This document shows positions 46,441-55,872 of a stretch of 64,000 nt of DNA, piece by piece; within the stretch, counting starts at the first letter, position 1, and each line of letters starts with the position of its first letter. The notes beneath the pieces were generated by a model. That model was not told the DNA's origin. It ran no database searches and worked only from the letters and a program-made list of their open reading frames with translations. The position numbers were made by a program, and so were the translations under genes. Source of the stretch: Ahrensia sp. R2A130 (GTDB lineage: Bacteria > Pseudomonadota > Alphaproteobacteria > Rhizobiales > Rhizobiaceae); the NCBI RefSeq assembly GCF_000179775.1, contig NZ_AEEB01000001.1:110647-174646 (forward strand), read 5' to 3'.

Positions 46441-47643
46441 TCAGGCGCTTTCAGCAAGAGCCGCTTCGCCCTTCGTTTGGCGGATGAGGTTCACGAAGCG
46501 ACGGAACAGGTAGTGGCTGTCCTGCGGGCCTGGTGAGGCTTCGGGGTGGTGCTGAACACCGAAGACCGGCTTGCCGGTAACGCGAAGGCCGCAATTCGTG
46601 CCGTCGAAGAGGCTGATATGTGTCTCTTCGACGCCAGCGGGCAGGCTTTCTCCATCTACCGCGAAGCCATGGTTCATGGACACGATCTCAACCTTGCCGG
46701 TCGTGTGGTCCTTCACGGGGTGGTTCGCGCCGTGGTGACCTTGGTGCATTTTCACGGTTTTGCCGCCCAGCGCGAGCGCCAGCATCTGGTGGCCTAGGCA
46801 GATGCCGAAGATCGGCAGACCTGATTCGATGAAGCCTTGAATTGCGGGCACCGCGTAGTCGCCGGTGGCTGCAGGGTCGCCCGGTCCGTTGGACAGGAAG
46901 ATGCCGTCGGGCTTGAGCGCCAGAATATCGTCAGCAGATGTGCTGGCGGGCACCACGGTCACTTTGCAGTCGAGACCGGCGAAGAGACGCAGGATGTTGC
47001 GCTTCACGCCGAAATCCATGGCGACGATGTGGTGCGCTTTGCCATCTGTGTCGGAATAGCCTTCATCCCAAACCCACGGCTTTTGCGACCATTCGTTTTG
47101 TGCTGATGACGTGACGCCAGGGGCCAAGTCGGTGCCTTCTAGGCCCGACCAGTTCGCGGCGCGCTTTTTCAGCGCGTCTATATCGAATTCGCCGGAAGGC
47201 TCGTGCGCGATCACTGCGTTGGCGAGGCCTGTTTCACGAATATGTGCGGTGAGCGCCCGTGTATCGATACCGTGCAACGCGATTATGCCGCGTGATGTCA
47301 TCCAGTCATTGAAATGGCTTGCTGAACGATAATTTGATGGATCGGTCACCGGTTCTTTGAAAATCGCGCCTGCTACGCCGCCGGTTTTTTCCATATCCAG
47401 CGTTTCGACGTCATCGTCGTTCGCGCCGACATTCCCGATGTGGGGGAAGGTGAAAGTGACGATTTGACCCGCGTAGGACGGGTCCGTCAGGATTTCCTGA
47501 TAGCCGGTAATCGCAGTGTTGAAGCAGACTTCGGCTTCCACTGCGCCGGTCGCGCCGGCGCCGACGCCTTCGATCACCGTGCCATCTGCCAGCACCAAAA
47601 GTGCGGTGGTCTTGGTTTTGGTCCATGGGGCTGGGGTCGTCAT
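46441..47643 (-). CDS. carA: Carbamoyl-phosphate synthase small subunit
   Basis: Glutamine amidotransferase subunit that feeds ammonia to CarB. The 400-residue chain has the N-terminal CPSase domain (TALLVLADGTVIEGVGAGA, VEAEVCFNTAITGYQEILTD) and a class I amidotransferase with Cys in GICLGHQMLAL and His-Pro-Glu in QHHPEASPGP. ATG at 47643 follows AAGGTG; an in-frame GTG lies 9 bases upstream. Divergent from the YqeY-like gene. Confidence 0.96.
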   Translation of the reverse strand: MTTPAPWTKTKTTALLVLADGTVIEGVGAGATGAVEAEVCFNTAITGYQEILTDPSYAGQIVTFTFPHIGNVGANDDDVETLDMEKTGGVAGAIFKEPVTDPSNYRSASHFNDWMTSRGIIALHGIDTRALTAHIRETGLANAVIAHEPSGEFDIDALKKRAANWSGLEGTDLAPGVTSSAQNEWSQKPWVWDEGYSDTDGKAHHIVAMDFGVKRNILRLFAGLDCKVTVVPASTSADDILALKPDGIFLSNGPGDPAATGDYAVPAIQGFIESGLPIFGICLGHQMLALALGGKTVKMHQGHHGANHPVKDHTTGKVEIVSMNHGFAVDGESLPAGVEETHISLFDGTNCGLRVTGKPVFGVQHHPEASPGPQDSHYLFRRFVNLIRQTKGEAALAESA

Positions 47644-47949
47644 GGCGGTCACCTTTTTAAGCGTCGCGCATCATTCCCACCCGAATGGCAGGGTTGCAGC
47701 TGCTGCAGGTCGCGACTGTTGTATGGGCGGCATATAGCACCCATTTGCGGTTCACCAAGAGAGCAGTGGCGCTGTTGCACATGATTGCTGCAGCAAAATG
47801 TCCTTTGCGGCTTCGTTAAATCAAATTGCGCGTTTGCGGTTGATCAGATAGATCAGGCCACTTGCGTAGCATGGGCATGTGATTTGCCCGTTTTGAACCG
47901 ACTGCCGCGATGGGTGTGATGCCCCGGCTCGACACGCAGGAGAATGATG
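47644..47949. promoter_or_regulatory. Divergent carA / yqeY-like promoter region
   Basis: These 306 bases carry both promoters. Two related palindromes stand out: TGCAGC-T-GCTGCA at 47695-47707 and TTGCTGCAGCAA at 47785-47796. Both contain GCAGC/GCTGC and could be operator half-sites. No -35/-10 pair is clear enough to name. No gene is seen. Confidence 0.4.
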
Positions 47950-48399
47950 ATGCGTAACGAACTTACAGACGGCATGAAGGCCGCTATGAAAGCCGGTGAA
48001 AAGCGCAAGCTTGGCACGCTGCGGCTTATCAATGCTGCGATCAAGGACCGTGATATTTCCAACCGTGGTTGCGGCAAGGAACGGGTCGGCGACGACGAAA
48101 TCCTGCAGATCCTCGGTAAGATGATCAAACAGCGCGAAGAATCTGCGCGCATATATGAAGAATCGAACCGTCTCGAACTCGCCGCTCAAGAGCGCGAGGA
48201 GATGGAGATCATCCGCGAATATATGCCCCAGCAAATGTGCGAGGAAGAAGTTCGTGCCGCCTGCAAGGACGTTGTGGGCGAAGTGAACGGCGAAAGCCTG
48301 CGCGACATGGGCAAGTGCATGAACGCGCTCAAAGCCCGCTATCCCGGCCAACTCGATGTTGGTCAGGCGAGCAAGGTGGTCAAAGAACTGCTGGGTTAG
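47950..48399 (+). CDS. GatB/YqeY domain-containing protein
   Basis: A 149-residue helical protein matching YqeY: MKAAMKAGEKRKLGTLRLINAAIKDRDI, then GDDEILQILGKMIKQREESARIYEE and EREEMEIIREYMPQQM. Related to the C-terminal tRNA-binding tail of GatB amidotransferase; function uncertain. Three tandem ATGs (47944, 47947, 47950) compete. 47950 is chosen because AGGAG at 47937-47941 is then well spaced. It leads into dnaG, as in many bacteria. Confidence 0.92.
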   Translation: MRNELTDGMKAAMKAGEKRKLGTLRLINAAIKDRDISNRGCGKERVGDDEILQILGKMIKQREESARIYEESNRLELAAQEREEMEIIREYMPQQMCEEEVRAACKDVVGEVNGESLRDMGKCMNALKARYPGQLDVGQASKVVKELLG

Positions 48400-48487
48400 T
48401 CGCTAACTGTTATGTTCCCTCGTGACGGCTAGACAAATTGTCTATAGCTTGAAATGGCTTGTTTCACGCTGACAGCTAAGGCCAATC

Positions 48488-50365
48488 GTGCGTTTTACCC
48501 CTGCCTTTCTGGACGAGGTCCGTGACCGTATCCCGATTGCCGATATCATCGGCCGTCGGGTTACGTTCGACCGCAAAAAGTCCAATCAGGCGAAGGGCGA
48601 TTTTTGGGCCTGTTGCCCATTCCACGGCGAAAAATCACCGTCCTTCCACTGCGAGAATTCCAAGGGCCGCTATCACTGCTTCGGTTGTGGCGTTTCCGGC
48701 GATCATTTCCGGTTTTTGACAGAGTTGGACGGTCTCAGCTTTCCCGAAGCGGTGGAGCGGCTTGCTGATGAAGCTGGCGTTCCGATGCCAGCCGTCGACC
48801 CGCAAGCGGCGGAACGCGCCAAGGAAAAGGCGACGCTGCACGATGTGATGCAGCTGGCCGTCGATTTCTTCCGCCAGCAATTGCAGGAGGCGGGCGGTGC
48901 GAAGGCGCGGGCCTATTTGCGGGATCGCGGGCTTTCGACATCCGTGCAAAACGAATTCGGGTTGGGATATGCGCCCTCGAGCCGGTCTGCGTTGAAGGAA
49001 TATCTAGCGTCAAAAGATGTGCCGAAAGACCAGATCGAAGCCTGCGGGCTTGTGGTGCACGGGCCGGATATTCCGGTGTCCTACGACCGGTTCCGCGACC
49101 GCATCATGTTCCCGATTCTCGATGCCCGTTCGCGTCCCATCGCTTTTGGGGGCAGGGCGCTTTCGGCTGATGTGCCTGCGAAATATCTGAACTCGCCCGA
49201 GACCGAACTCTTCTCGAAGAGCAATGTACTCTACAATTACGCGAAGGCGCGGAAGGCTGTTCCTCGGGATGGTAATTTACTGGTCTGCGAGGGCTATATG
49301 GATGTTATTGCTCTCCACGCTGCTGGTATCGAAAACGCAGTTGCGCCGCTAGGGACCGCGCTTACGGAGCAGCAACTTGGTCTAGCTTGGAAGGTTGGCC
49401 CAAAGCCCGTTCTTTGTTTCGACGGTGATGAAGCAGGTATCCGCGCGGCTTCAAGATCAATGGACTTAATTCTACCAACGCTAACGGATGAAAAATCAGC
49501 GCAATTCGTGAACCTACCAAGCGGACTAGATCCCGATGACTACGTTAAAAAGCGTGGCGCTCAATCCTTCAAAACTCTTATTACACATGCCATGCCGTCT
49601 AGTGATTTTCTGATAAGTCGGCGACTGTTTAATGCGCCAATTGGTAAGCCCGAAGAAAAGTTAGCAATTGAGCGAGCAATTTTGGCCGATGTTTATTCAA
49701 TCGAAGATAAAGGAATGCAGCATCATTTGCGGATGTATGTGCGAACTCATCTCGCAAACGTTTTTTATAATTCCGACTCAAAGCTGCCGCCTGCTCCAAG
49801 TTTAGTTTCTGAATTTCAAAATCAACCAGCGACCCGCGACGCTATTATTTTGGGGTTAGCTGTTCATCATCCTAGTGTCCTGTATGAATTTTACGAGTCA
49901 ATTGGAGAAATTGCTATGGTGGACGATCGCTATCAAACGTTCTGCCATGAACTATTACGACTTAGCGATGAATTCGACGATTTAGATGTTGCGAAAATTT
50001 ACAAATTACTTTCCGAGGACTTTCACGACGTTCTGGAGGAGGTACATGGAAAGCCTTTTGAAGTGGCGCTTACCCAACACTACACTTATTCGGGTATGAT
50101 GGGGCACAATCTCAAAAAGCGTTTTCCAATGTGGAGTCCCGACATGCCACTCAGGCTTGTTCATGAGGTTTTTCAGTTGCTTCTGGACCAGTATGTCATT
50201 GGAAGGCTGGAATTGGAGTTGAAAACTTACGACTCCGCAACCGATGTTGCGTTACACCTAAGAAAAATTGAGATTTTTCATCAAATGAAAGATGACAACG
50301 CTCAAAAAGATTTGGAATTGGACGTCGAAATTAGAGCGTTCCATGGACGACAACAGTTTGGCTGA
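48488..50365 (+). CDS. dnaG: DNA primase (DnaG), mosaic gene
   Basis: Lays RNA primers for replication. The 625-residue chain has the CHC2 zinc finger (Cys43, His46, Cys64, Cys67 in CPFHGEK/YHCFGCG), the core domain, TOPRIM with Glu268 in CEGYMD and Asp312/Asp314 in FDGDEAGIRA, and a C-terminal helicase-binding region. GTG start at 48488 gives the usual MRF start. It is odd: up to about 49220 it is GC-rich (115 of 180 G/C at 48781-48960), after about 49250 AT-rich (235 of 540 at 49441-49980). A fragment reading like a typical rhizobial DnaG C-terminus continues in frame just past the stop (see 50366-50569). The frame is intact, with all catalytic residues present, so the gene is probably functional. 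Inference: allele replacement of the 3' half. Confidence 0.93.
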   Translation: MRFTPAFLDEVRDRIPIADIIGRRVTFDRKKSNQAKGDFWACCPFHGEKSPSFHCENSKGRYHCFGCGVSGDHFRFLTELDGLSFPEAVERLADEAGVPMPAVDPQAAERAKEKATLHDVMQLAVDFFRQQLQEAGGAKARAYLRDRGLSTSVQNEFGLGYAPSSRSALKEYLASKDVPKDQIEACGLVVHGPDIPVSYDRFRDRIMFPILDARSRPIAFGGRALSADVPAKYLNSPETELFSKSNVLYNYAKARKAVPRDGNLLVCEGYMDVIALHAAGIENAVAPLGTALTEQQLGLAWKVGPKPVLCFDGDEAGIRAASRSMDLILPTLTDEKSAQFVNLPSGLDPDDYVKKRGAQSFKTLITHAMPSSDFLISRRLFNAPIGKPEEKLAIERAILADVYSIEDKGMQHHLRMYVRTHLANVFYNSDSKLPPAPSLVSEFQNQPATRDAIILGLAVHHPSVLYEFYESIGEIAMVDDRYQTFCHELLRLSDEFDDLDVAKIYKLLSEDFHDVLEEVHGKPFEVALTQHYTYSGMMGHNLKKRFPMWSPDMPLRLVHEVFQLLLDQYVIGRLELELKTYDSATDVALHLRKIEIFHQMKDDNAQKDLELDVEIRAFHGRQQFG

Positions 50366-50569
50366 TCTTCTCGACTCGCGTTGCACAACCGCGCGCGTTC
50401 GTTAGCTGCTGGGTTGAAGGCGGTCGAGCGCACATTTGCCGAGAATTGGGATGAAGAATCACTTCAACGTTTGATGGCGCTGAAGCAGGAATTGGCGAGC
50501 GAAACCGGCACGGAAGCGTTGATCGAGGGATTTGGACTGTCTTCAGGGCGTCCATCGCGCAGTTTTTAA
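50366..50569 (+). pseudogene. Remnant of the original dnaG C-terminus
   Basis: Directly after the dnaG stop codon, in the same frame, 67 open codons read on to a TAA at 50567. They include LKAVERTFAENWDEESLQRL, MALKQELASETGTEALIEGF and GLSSGR, which resembles the ending of Rhizobiales DnaG proteins. GC content returns to the surrounding level. There is no plausible start except a TTG at 50381 without ribosome site, so I read it as a non-expressed leftover displaced by the AT-rich segment. It could instead be translated by readthrough or reinitiation. Confidence 0.75.
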
Positions 50570-50878
50570 CGTTTCAGGGCGGAAACCCTGCAAATTTCCC
50601 TTGAAGTCATTGGTATCGAATCACATATTGCGGCAACCGCTGTCACCCGCGAGGCCTTGAGCGCCTGCATGGTCATGAACCGAGACAGGGTTAATCGGAA
50701 GTTTACACCGTTCATTGTATAATGAGCGCGAGAGGGTTTGCCGATTCGCGAATGAAACGCAGCGTTTCATCAAAATAAATTTCTAGCGTATCGGTCCGCC
50801 GATTTTCGTACCGCCGCAGGCTTTCGGAACGTCCGGTTTCGATGCGCTGCACGCGGCATGTAACGGAGAATACAATCC
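50570..50878 (+). promoter_or_regulatory. dnaG-rpoD gap with candidate rpoD promoter
   Basis: A perfect TATAAT lies at 50718-50723, but no good -35 stands 16-18 bases before it. A perfect inverted repeat ATGAAACG-CAG-CGTTTCAT lies at 50752-50770. Two GANTC sites occur (near 50619 and 50743). A short hairpin CAGGG/CCCTG follows the dnaG remnant, without a T-run. No gene is seen. Confidence 0.4.
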
Positions 50879-52957
<2,079 letters not shown>

Positions 52958-52965
52958 GGGGCGAT

Positions 52966-53232
52966 ATGTCGTTCTGGAGCAAACTTTTCGGGGGCGGCGG
53001 CGATGCCGCCGCGCCTGAAGTAGAAGCCGAAATTTACAAGGATTTCGAGCTGCGTCCTGCGCCGATGCCGGAAGGTGGTCAGTTTCGATTGGCCGGCAAA
53101 ATCAGCAAGGGTGAGAAGACGCATCAGCTTATTCGCGCTGACCTGTTTCCCGATAAAGACCAGTGCAATGCCGCCTTTTCGCGCAAAGCACGGCAGGTGA
53201 TCGACGAGCAGGGCGACCGGATTTTTAGCTAA
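52966..53232 (+). CDS. HlyU family protein
   Basis: An 88-residue protein: MSFWSKLFGGGGDAAAP, then YKDFELRPAPMPEGGQFRLAGKI and an Arg/Lys-rich end. It matches the HlyU family, named for a Vibrio hemolysin activator; most alphaproteobacterial members are uncharacterised. Only 8 bases after rpoD, so probably co-transcribed with the sigma factor. Confidence 0.85.
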   Translation: MSFWSKLFGGGGDAAAPEVEAEIYKDFELRPAPMPEGGQFRLAGKISKGEKTHQLIRADLFPDKDQCNAAFSRKARQVIDEQGDRIFS

Positions 53233-53287
53233 TCGCGCCTGATGTTGCCTGCGGGTAACCATCTGCTCCCCTTGATTCTTTCGCTGA

Positions 53288-53333
53288 CTGGCCCACGATG
53301 CTCCGGCATCGCGGCCAGCGGCGGAGATTTTTT
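53288..53333 (+). other. Hairpin before the parA-like gene
   Basis: CTGGCC (53288) pairs with GGCCAG (53313) and CGATGC (53296) with GCATCG (53306), a 12-bp stem with a small internal loop. TTTTTT follows 10 bases later, just before the ATG at 53336. This is either a weak rpoD-hlyU terminator or an element acting on parA-like translation. Confidence 0.45.
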
Positions 53334-53335
53334 AC

Positions 53336-53989
53336 ATGAGCGACGAAGCGACCGTCATCACGGTGTCCCAACAAAAGGGCGGAGCAGGCAAAACTACGTT
53401 GTCGGCCCATCTTGCCGTTGCACTGGCCGATGGCGGAAAGACGTCTGTCGGGCTTCTCGATTCCGACCCGCAGGGTTCGCTCGGCGAATGGTTCGAAGCC
53501 CGCGAAGAACGCTTTGGCGAAGAAAAAGCCGGGCTTGGATTTCGCACATCTTCCGGCTGGGGCGTGCGGCGCGAAATACGCGCGCTGGGCCGTGATCACG
53601 ATATGGTCGTTGTCGATACGCCGCCGAAAGCGGAAATGGATGTGCGGCCCGCGCTGGGTGCTGCTGATCTCGTCATCGTGCCGGTTCAACCGACGCCGGT
53701 GGACCTTTGGGCGACCAGCCGCACGCTGGAAATTGCCAAGCTGGAACGTGTTCCGGTGCTTATCGTGCTGACCCGTGTGCCGCCCCGTGCGAAGCTGACG
53801 GGCGAGATCGCCGAAGCACTCCAGGAGCTATCTGCCAACCTGGCCGAAACGCGATTGGGTAACCGGACAGGTTTTGCATCCTCAATGGGCAGCGGACTGA
53901 CGATTACGGAAAGTGAGCGAAGTTCCAAAGGTGCCGATGAGGTGAGGGCGCTTGCGGCAGAGGTCCGCGCATTTCTGGCGAGCAACTAG
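53336..53989 (+). CDS. ParA-family ATPase (orphan)
   Basis: A 217-residue MinD/ParA ATPase with the deviant Walker A QKGGAGKTT near residues 13-21, the switch region VVVDTPPKAEMD and LLDSDPQGSLGEW. No parB gene or parS-like repeat is adjacent, so it is not a chromosome or plasmid partition pair; orphan ParA proteins of this size position cell-surface, chemotaxis or other cargo. The start is ATG at 53336; only a weak GGCGGAG precedes it. Confidence 0.92.
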   Translation: MSDEATVITVSQQKGGAGKTTLSAHLAVALADGGKTSVGLLDSDPQGSLGEWFEAREERFGEEKAGLGFRTSSGWGVRREIRALGRDHDMVVVDTPPKAEMDVRPALGAADLVIVPVQPTPVDLWATSRTLEIAKLERVPVLIVLTRVPPRAKLTGEIAEALQELSANLAETRLGNRTGFASSMGSGLTITESERSSKGADEVRALAAEVRAFLASN

Positions 53990-53998
53990 GCTACTTTC

Positions 53999-54424
53999 GT
54001 GCCCGCATCGCAAACCACTATCGAAATCGCGACGCAGGGCCCGGGGCTTATAGAGTTCACCCGTGCCGCCGCCAATTTCGTGGCCAAAAGCGCTGATGGC
54101 CCTGCGCTTCTTACGGCATTTGTCCAACATACCTCATGCTCGCTGCTCATTCAGGAAAATGCTGACCCTGATGTGCCGTTGGACCTCAACGAGTATTTCC
54201 GACGTATTGCACCGGACGGCGATGATCCGTCGATGGCGTGGATGCGTCACACGATGGAAGGGCCGGACGACATGCCAGCCCATATTCGTGCTGCGCTGAC
54301 CCAGACTTCGTTGACGGTGCCCGTGAATGACAAACGTATGATGCTCGGCACCTGGCAGGGCCTGTTTCTATTCGAACACCGTCACCGCCCGCATAGCAGG
54401 CGGATCGTTTTGCACTTGGCTTAA
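53999..54424 (+). CDS. YjbQ/UPF0047 family protein
   Basis: A 141-residue protein with the UPF0047 signature: GLIEFTRAAANFV, FVQHTSCSLLIQENADPDVP, DDMPAHIRAALTQTSLTVPV and GTWQGLFLFEHR. Members have thiamine-phosphate synthase activity in vitro and are thought to be metal-binding. GTG start at 53999, 9 bases after the ParA stop. Its 3' end overlaps the convergent amine-oxidase gene by 4 bases. Confidence 0.92.
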   Translation: MPASQTTIEIATQGPGLIEFTRAAANFVAKSADGPALLTAFVQHTSCSLLIQENADPDVPLDLNEYFRRIAPDGDDPSMAWMRHTMEGPDDMPAHIRAALTQTSLTVPVNDKRMMLGTWQGLFLFEHRHRPHSRRIVLHLA

Positions 54425-55506
54425 GCCAACTGCTCCAGTACTTGCGCTGCTGCTCTTTGGCCAGCTTCAAGTGCGCCATCAATCAGTCCCGGCGACTGTG
54501 TTGCTGTCTCTGCCACGGCGAACCGAATACGATTTCCTGCAAAGCCTCCACGCAATGCAGGTGTCAAAACGCTGGGATGATTGCCCGGTCCATTCCCGTC
54601 TTGATCGGCGCATATGAACGGGTTCTGTGCCCAATCCTCGATATGCAAATGCTTTGGTTCCGATGCGGCCGGGCCGAAGCAATTGATCAATTGATCGATT
54701 ATTGCGGTGCGCAACTCGTCGCGATTGTTCTGCCTGGCTTCCGGCGGCACGCCGAGAAAGCCGAAAAGTGCTGCTGGTGATGCTTCAGGTCCGCAATGGT
54801 CGTGCACTTCCACCATTGGTCCAACATGGCTGGCTATGCGTCCGGATAGACCTGCCTCGCGCCAGAACGCTTGTTTGTAGCCGATCACCACTTTGGCCTG
54901 CGTGGCCATCCAAGTGGGTGCTGCGGCCATCAACTGAAGTGTGCTGCTGTCCAGCATGCCGTGAAATTTCATGTTTGCTGCTGCGATGCGCAACGGTGTG
55001 GCCACCACAATTTGCCGCGCCTGCGCGACGGAACCTGTTTTACCGCTCACTTCTAAATGTCCGCCTATGTCGCAGAATTCCGTGACTGGTTCGTTGGTCC
55101 GAACAGTCTCCGGCGGTAGCAAATTCACAATCTCGCTGATCAACGACCAAGGCCCGCCCACAAGCCGCGTCATGCCCCATTGGCCCGGTAGTGGCGTTTT
55201 GCGCGGCGGCTCATCGCGGCGGGTTTCCACGACAGCATCGCCTGTTTCATATTGGGGGAGAGGTTGCACACGAAATTCGTCTACCCATCGACTTACGGTC
55301 GCTTGGGCTCGCGGCCAGACCCATGTTGGACCGAGATCGCCGATTGTTGTGCCTTCTGCGTCCGCAAAGACCCCGATGCGCCCACCGGGGCGTGATGCTG
55401 CTTCCAGTACGGTGATTTTCAGCCCTGCCTGATGAAGCCGTAAGGCGCAGGCTAAGCCGCTAAGGCCAGCACCGATAATCGCTACGTCTGCTTGGTCTGT
55501 GGGCAT
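54421..55506 (-). CDS. FAD-dependent amine oxidase / protoporphyrinogen oxidase-like
   Basis: Flavoenzyme of 361 residues with the dinucleotide-binding motif IIGAGLSGLACALRLHQAGL and the GG doublet in RPGGRIG. C-terminal FAD contacts lie in TATQSPGLIDGALEAGQRAA. This is the monoamine-oxidase-like fold; substrate unknown. Start at 55506 (MPTDQADVAIIGAG) is chosen over an upstream in-frame ATG because it gives the usual short lead into the FAD motif. Confidence 0.9.
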   Translation of the reverse strand: MPTDQADVAIIGAGLSGLACALRLHQAGLKITVLEAASRPGGRIGVFADAEGTTIGDLGPTWVWPRAQATVSRWVDEFRVQPLPQYETGDAVVETRRDEPPRKTPLPGQWGMTRLVGGPWSLISEIVNLLPPETVRTNEPVTEFCDIGGHLEVSGKTGSVAQARQIVVATPLRIAAANMKFHGMLDSSTLQLMAAAPTWMATQAKVVIGYKQAFWREAGLSGRIASHVGPMVEVHDHCGPEASPAALFGFLGVPPEARQNNRDELRTAIIDQLINCFGPAASEPKHLHIEDWAQNPFICADQDGNGPGNHPSVLTPALRGGFAGNRIRFAVAETATQSPGLIDGALEAGQRAAAQVLEQLA

Positions 55507-55588
55507 AGTTTGGGCTCGATTGTGGTTCGCTAAGGCGATCTTCACCCCTAAGCGTAAAGGTGGGGAAGATCACGACAGGAAACACCCC

Positions 55589-55837
55589 ATGGCAGGCAGA
55601 TCATCACACTTCAACGTGATCATTAAAGTGGTCGTTTTATGCAGCGCGTTTGCGCTCCACGGTTGCGCGGCTGCCGTCGTCACCGGCGCCGTTGTGGGCA
55701 CGACTGTCGGCGCAGCAAAGCTGGCCGTTAAAGGCACTGTTGGCGCTGGCAAGCTGGCCTATCGCGGCACCAAGGCCGTAGTCGGGGGTACAGCAAGGGC
55801 GCTGTCCAGCGATGATGAAGAAGACGTAGCCCCCTGA
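55589..55837 (+). CDS. Small lipoprotein
   Basis: An 82-residue precursor. A signal peptide ending in the lipobox LHGC (VVVLCSAFALHGCAAA) makes Cys about residue 25 the lipidation site. The rest is Gly/Ala/Val-rich with repeated GTxGAxKLA blocks and an acidic tail (SSDDEEDVAP). Resembles small rhizobial outer-membrane or envelope lipoproteins; function unknown. ATG at 55589 follows CAGGAAAC. It lies 35 bases upstream of the GH31 gene. Confidence 0.78.
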   Translation: MAGRSSHFNVIIKVVVLCSAFALHGCAAAVVTGAVVGTTVGAAKLAVKGTVGAGKLAYRGTKAVVGGTARALSSDDEEDVAP

Positions 55838-55872
55838 TTGCGTGAGGTCTTCTGCTCTGCAATCGTAAGGTC

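Noticed and set aside
48488..50365. dnaG as a frameshifted or dead pseudogene
   Set aside because: The frame is continuous and the zinc finger and TOPRIM catalytic residues are all present.
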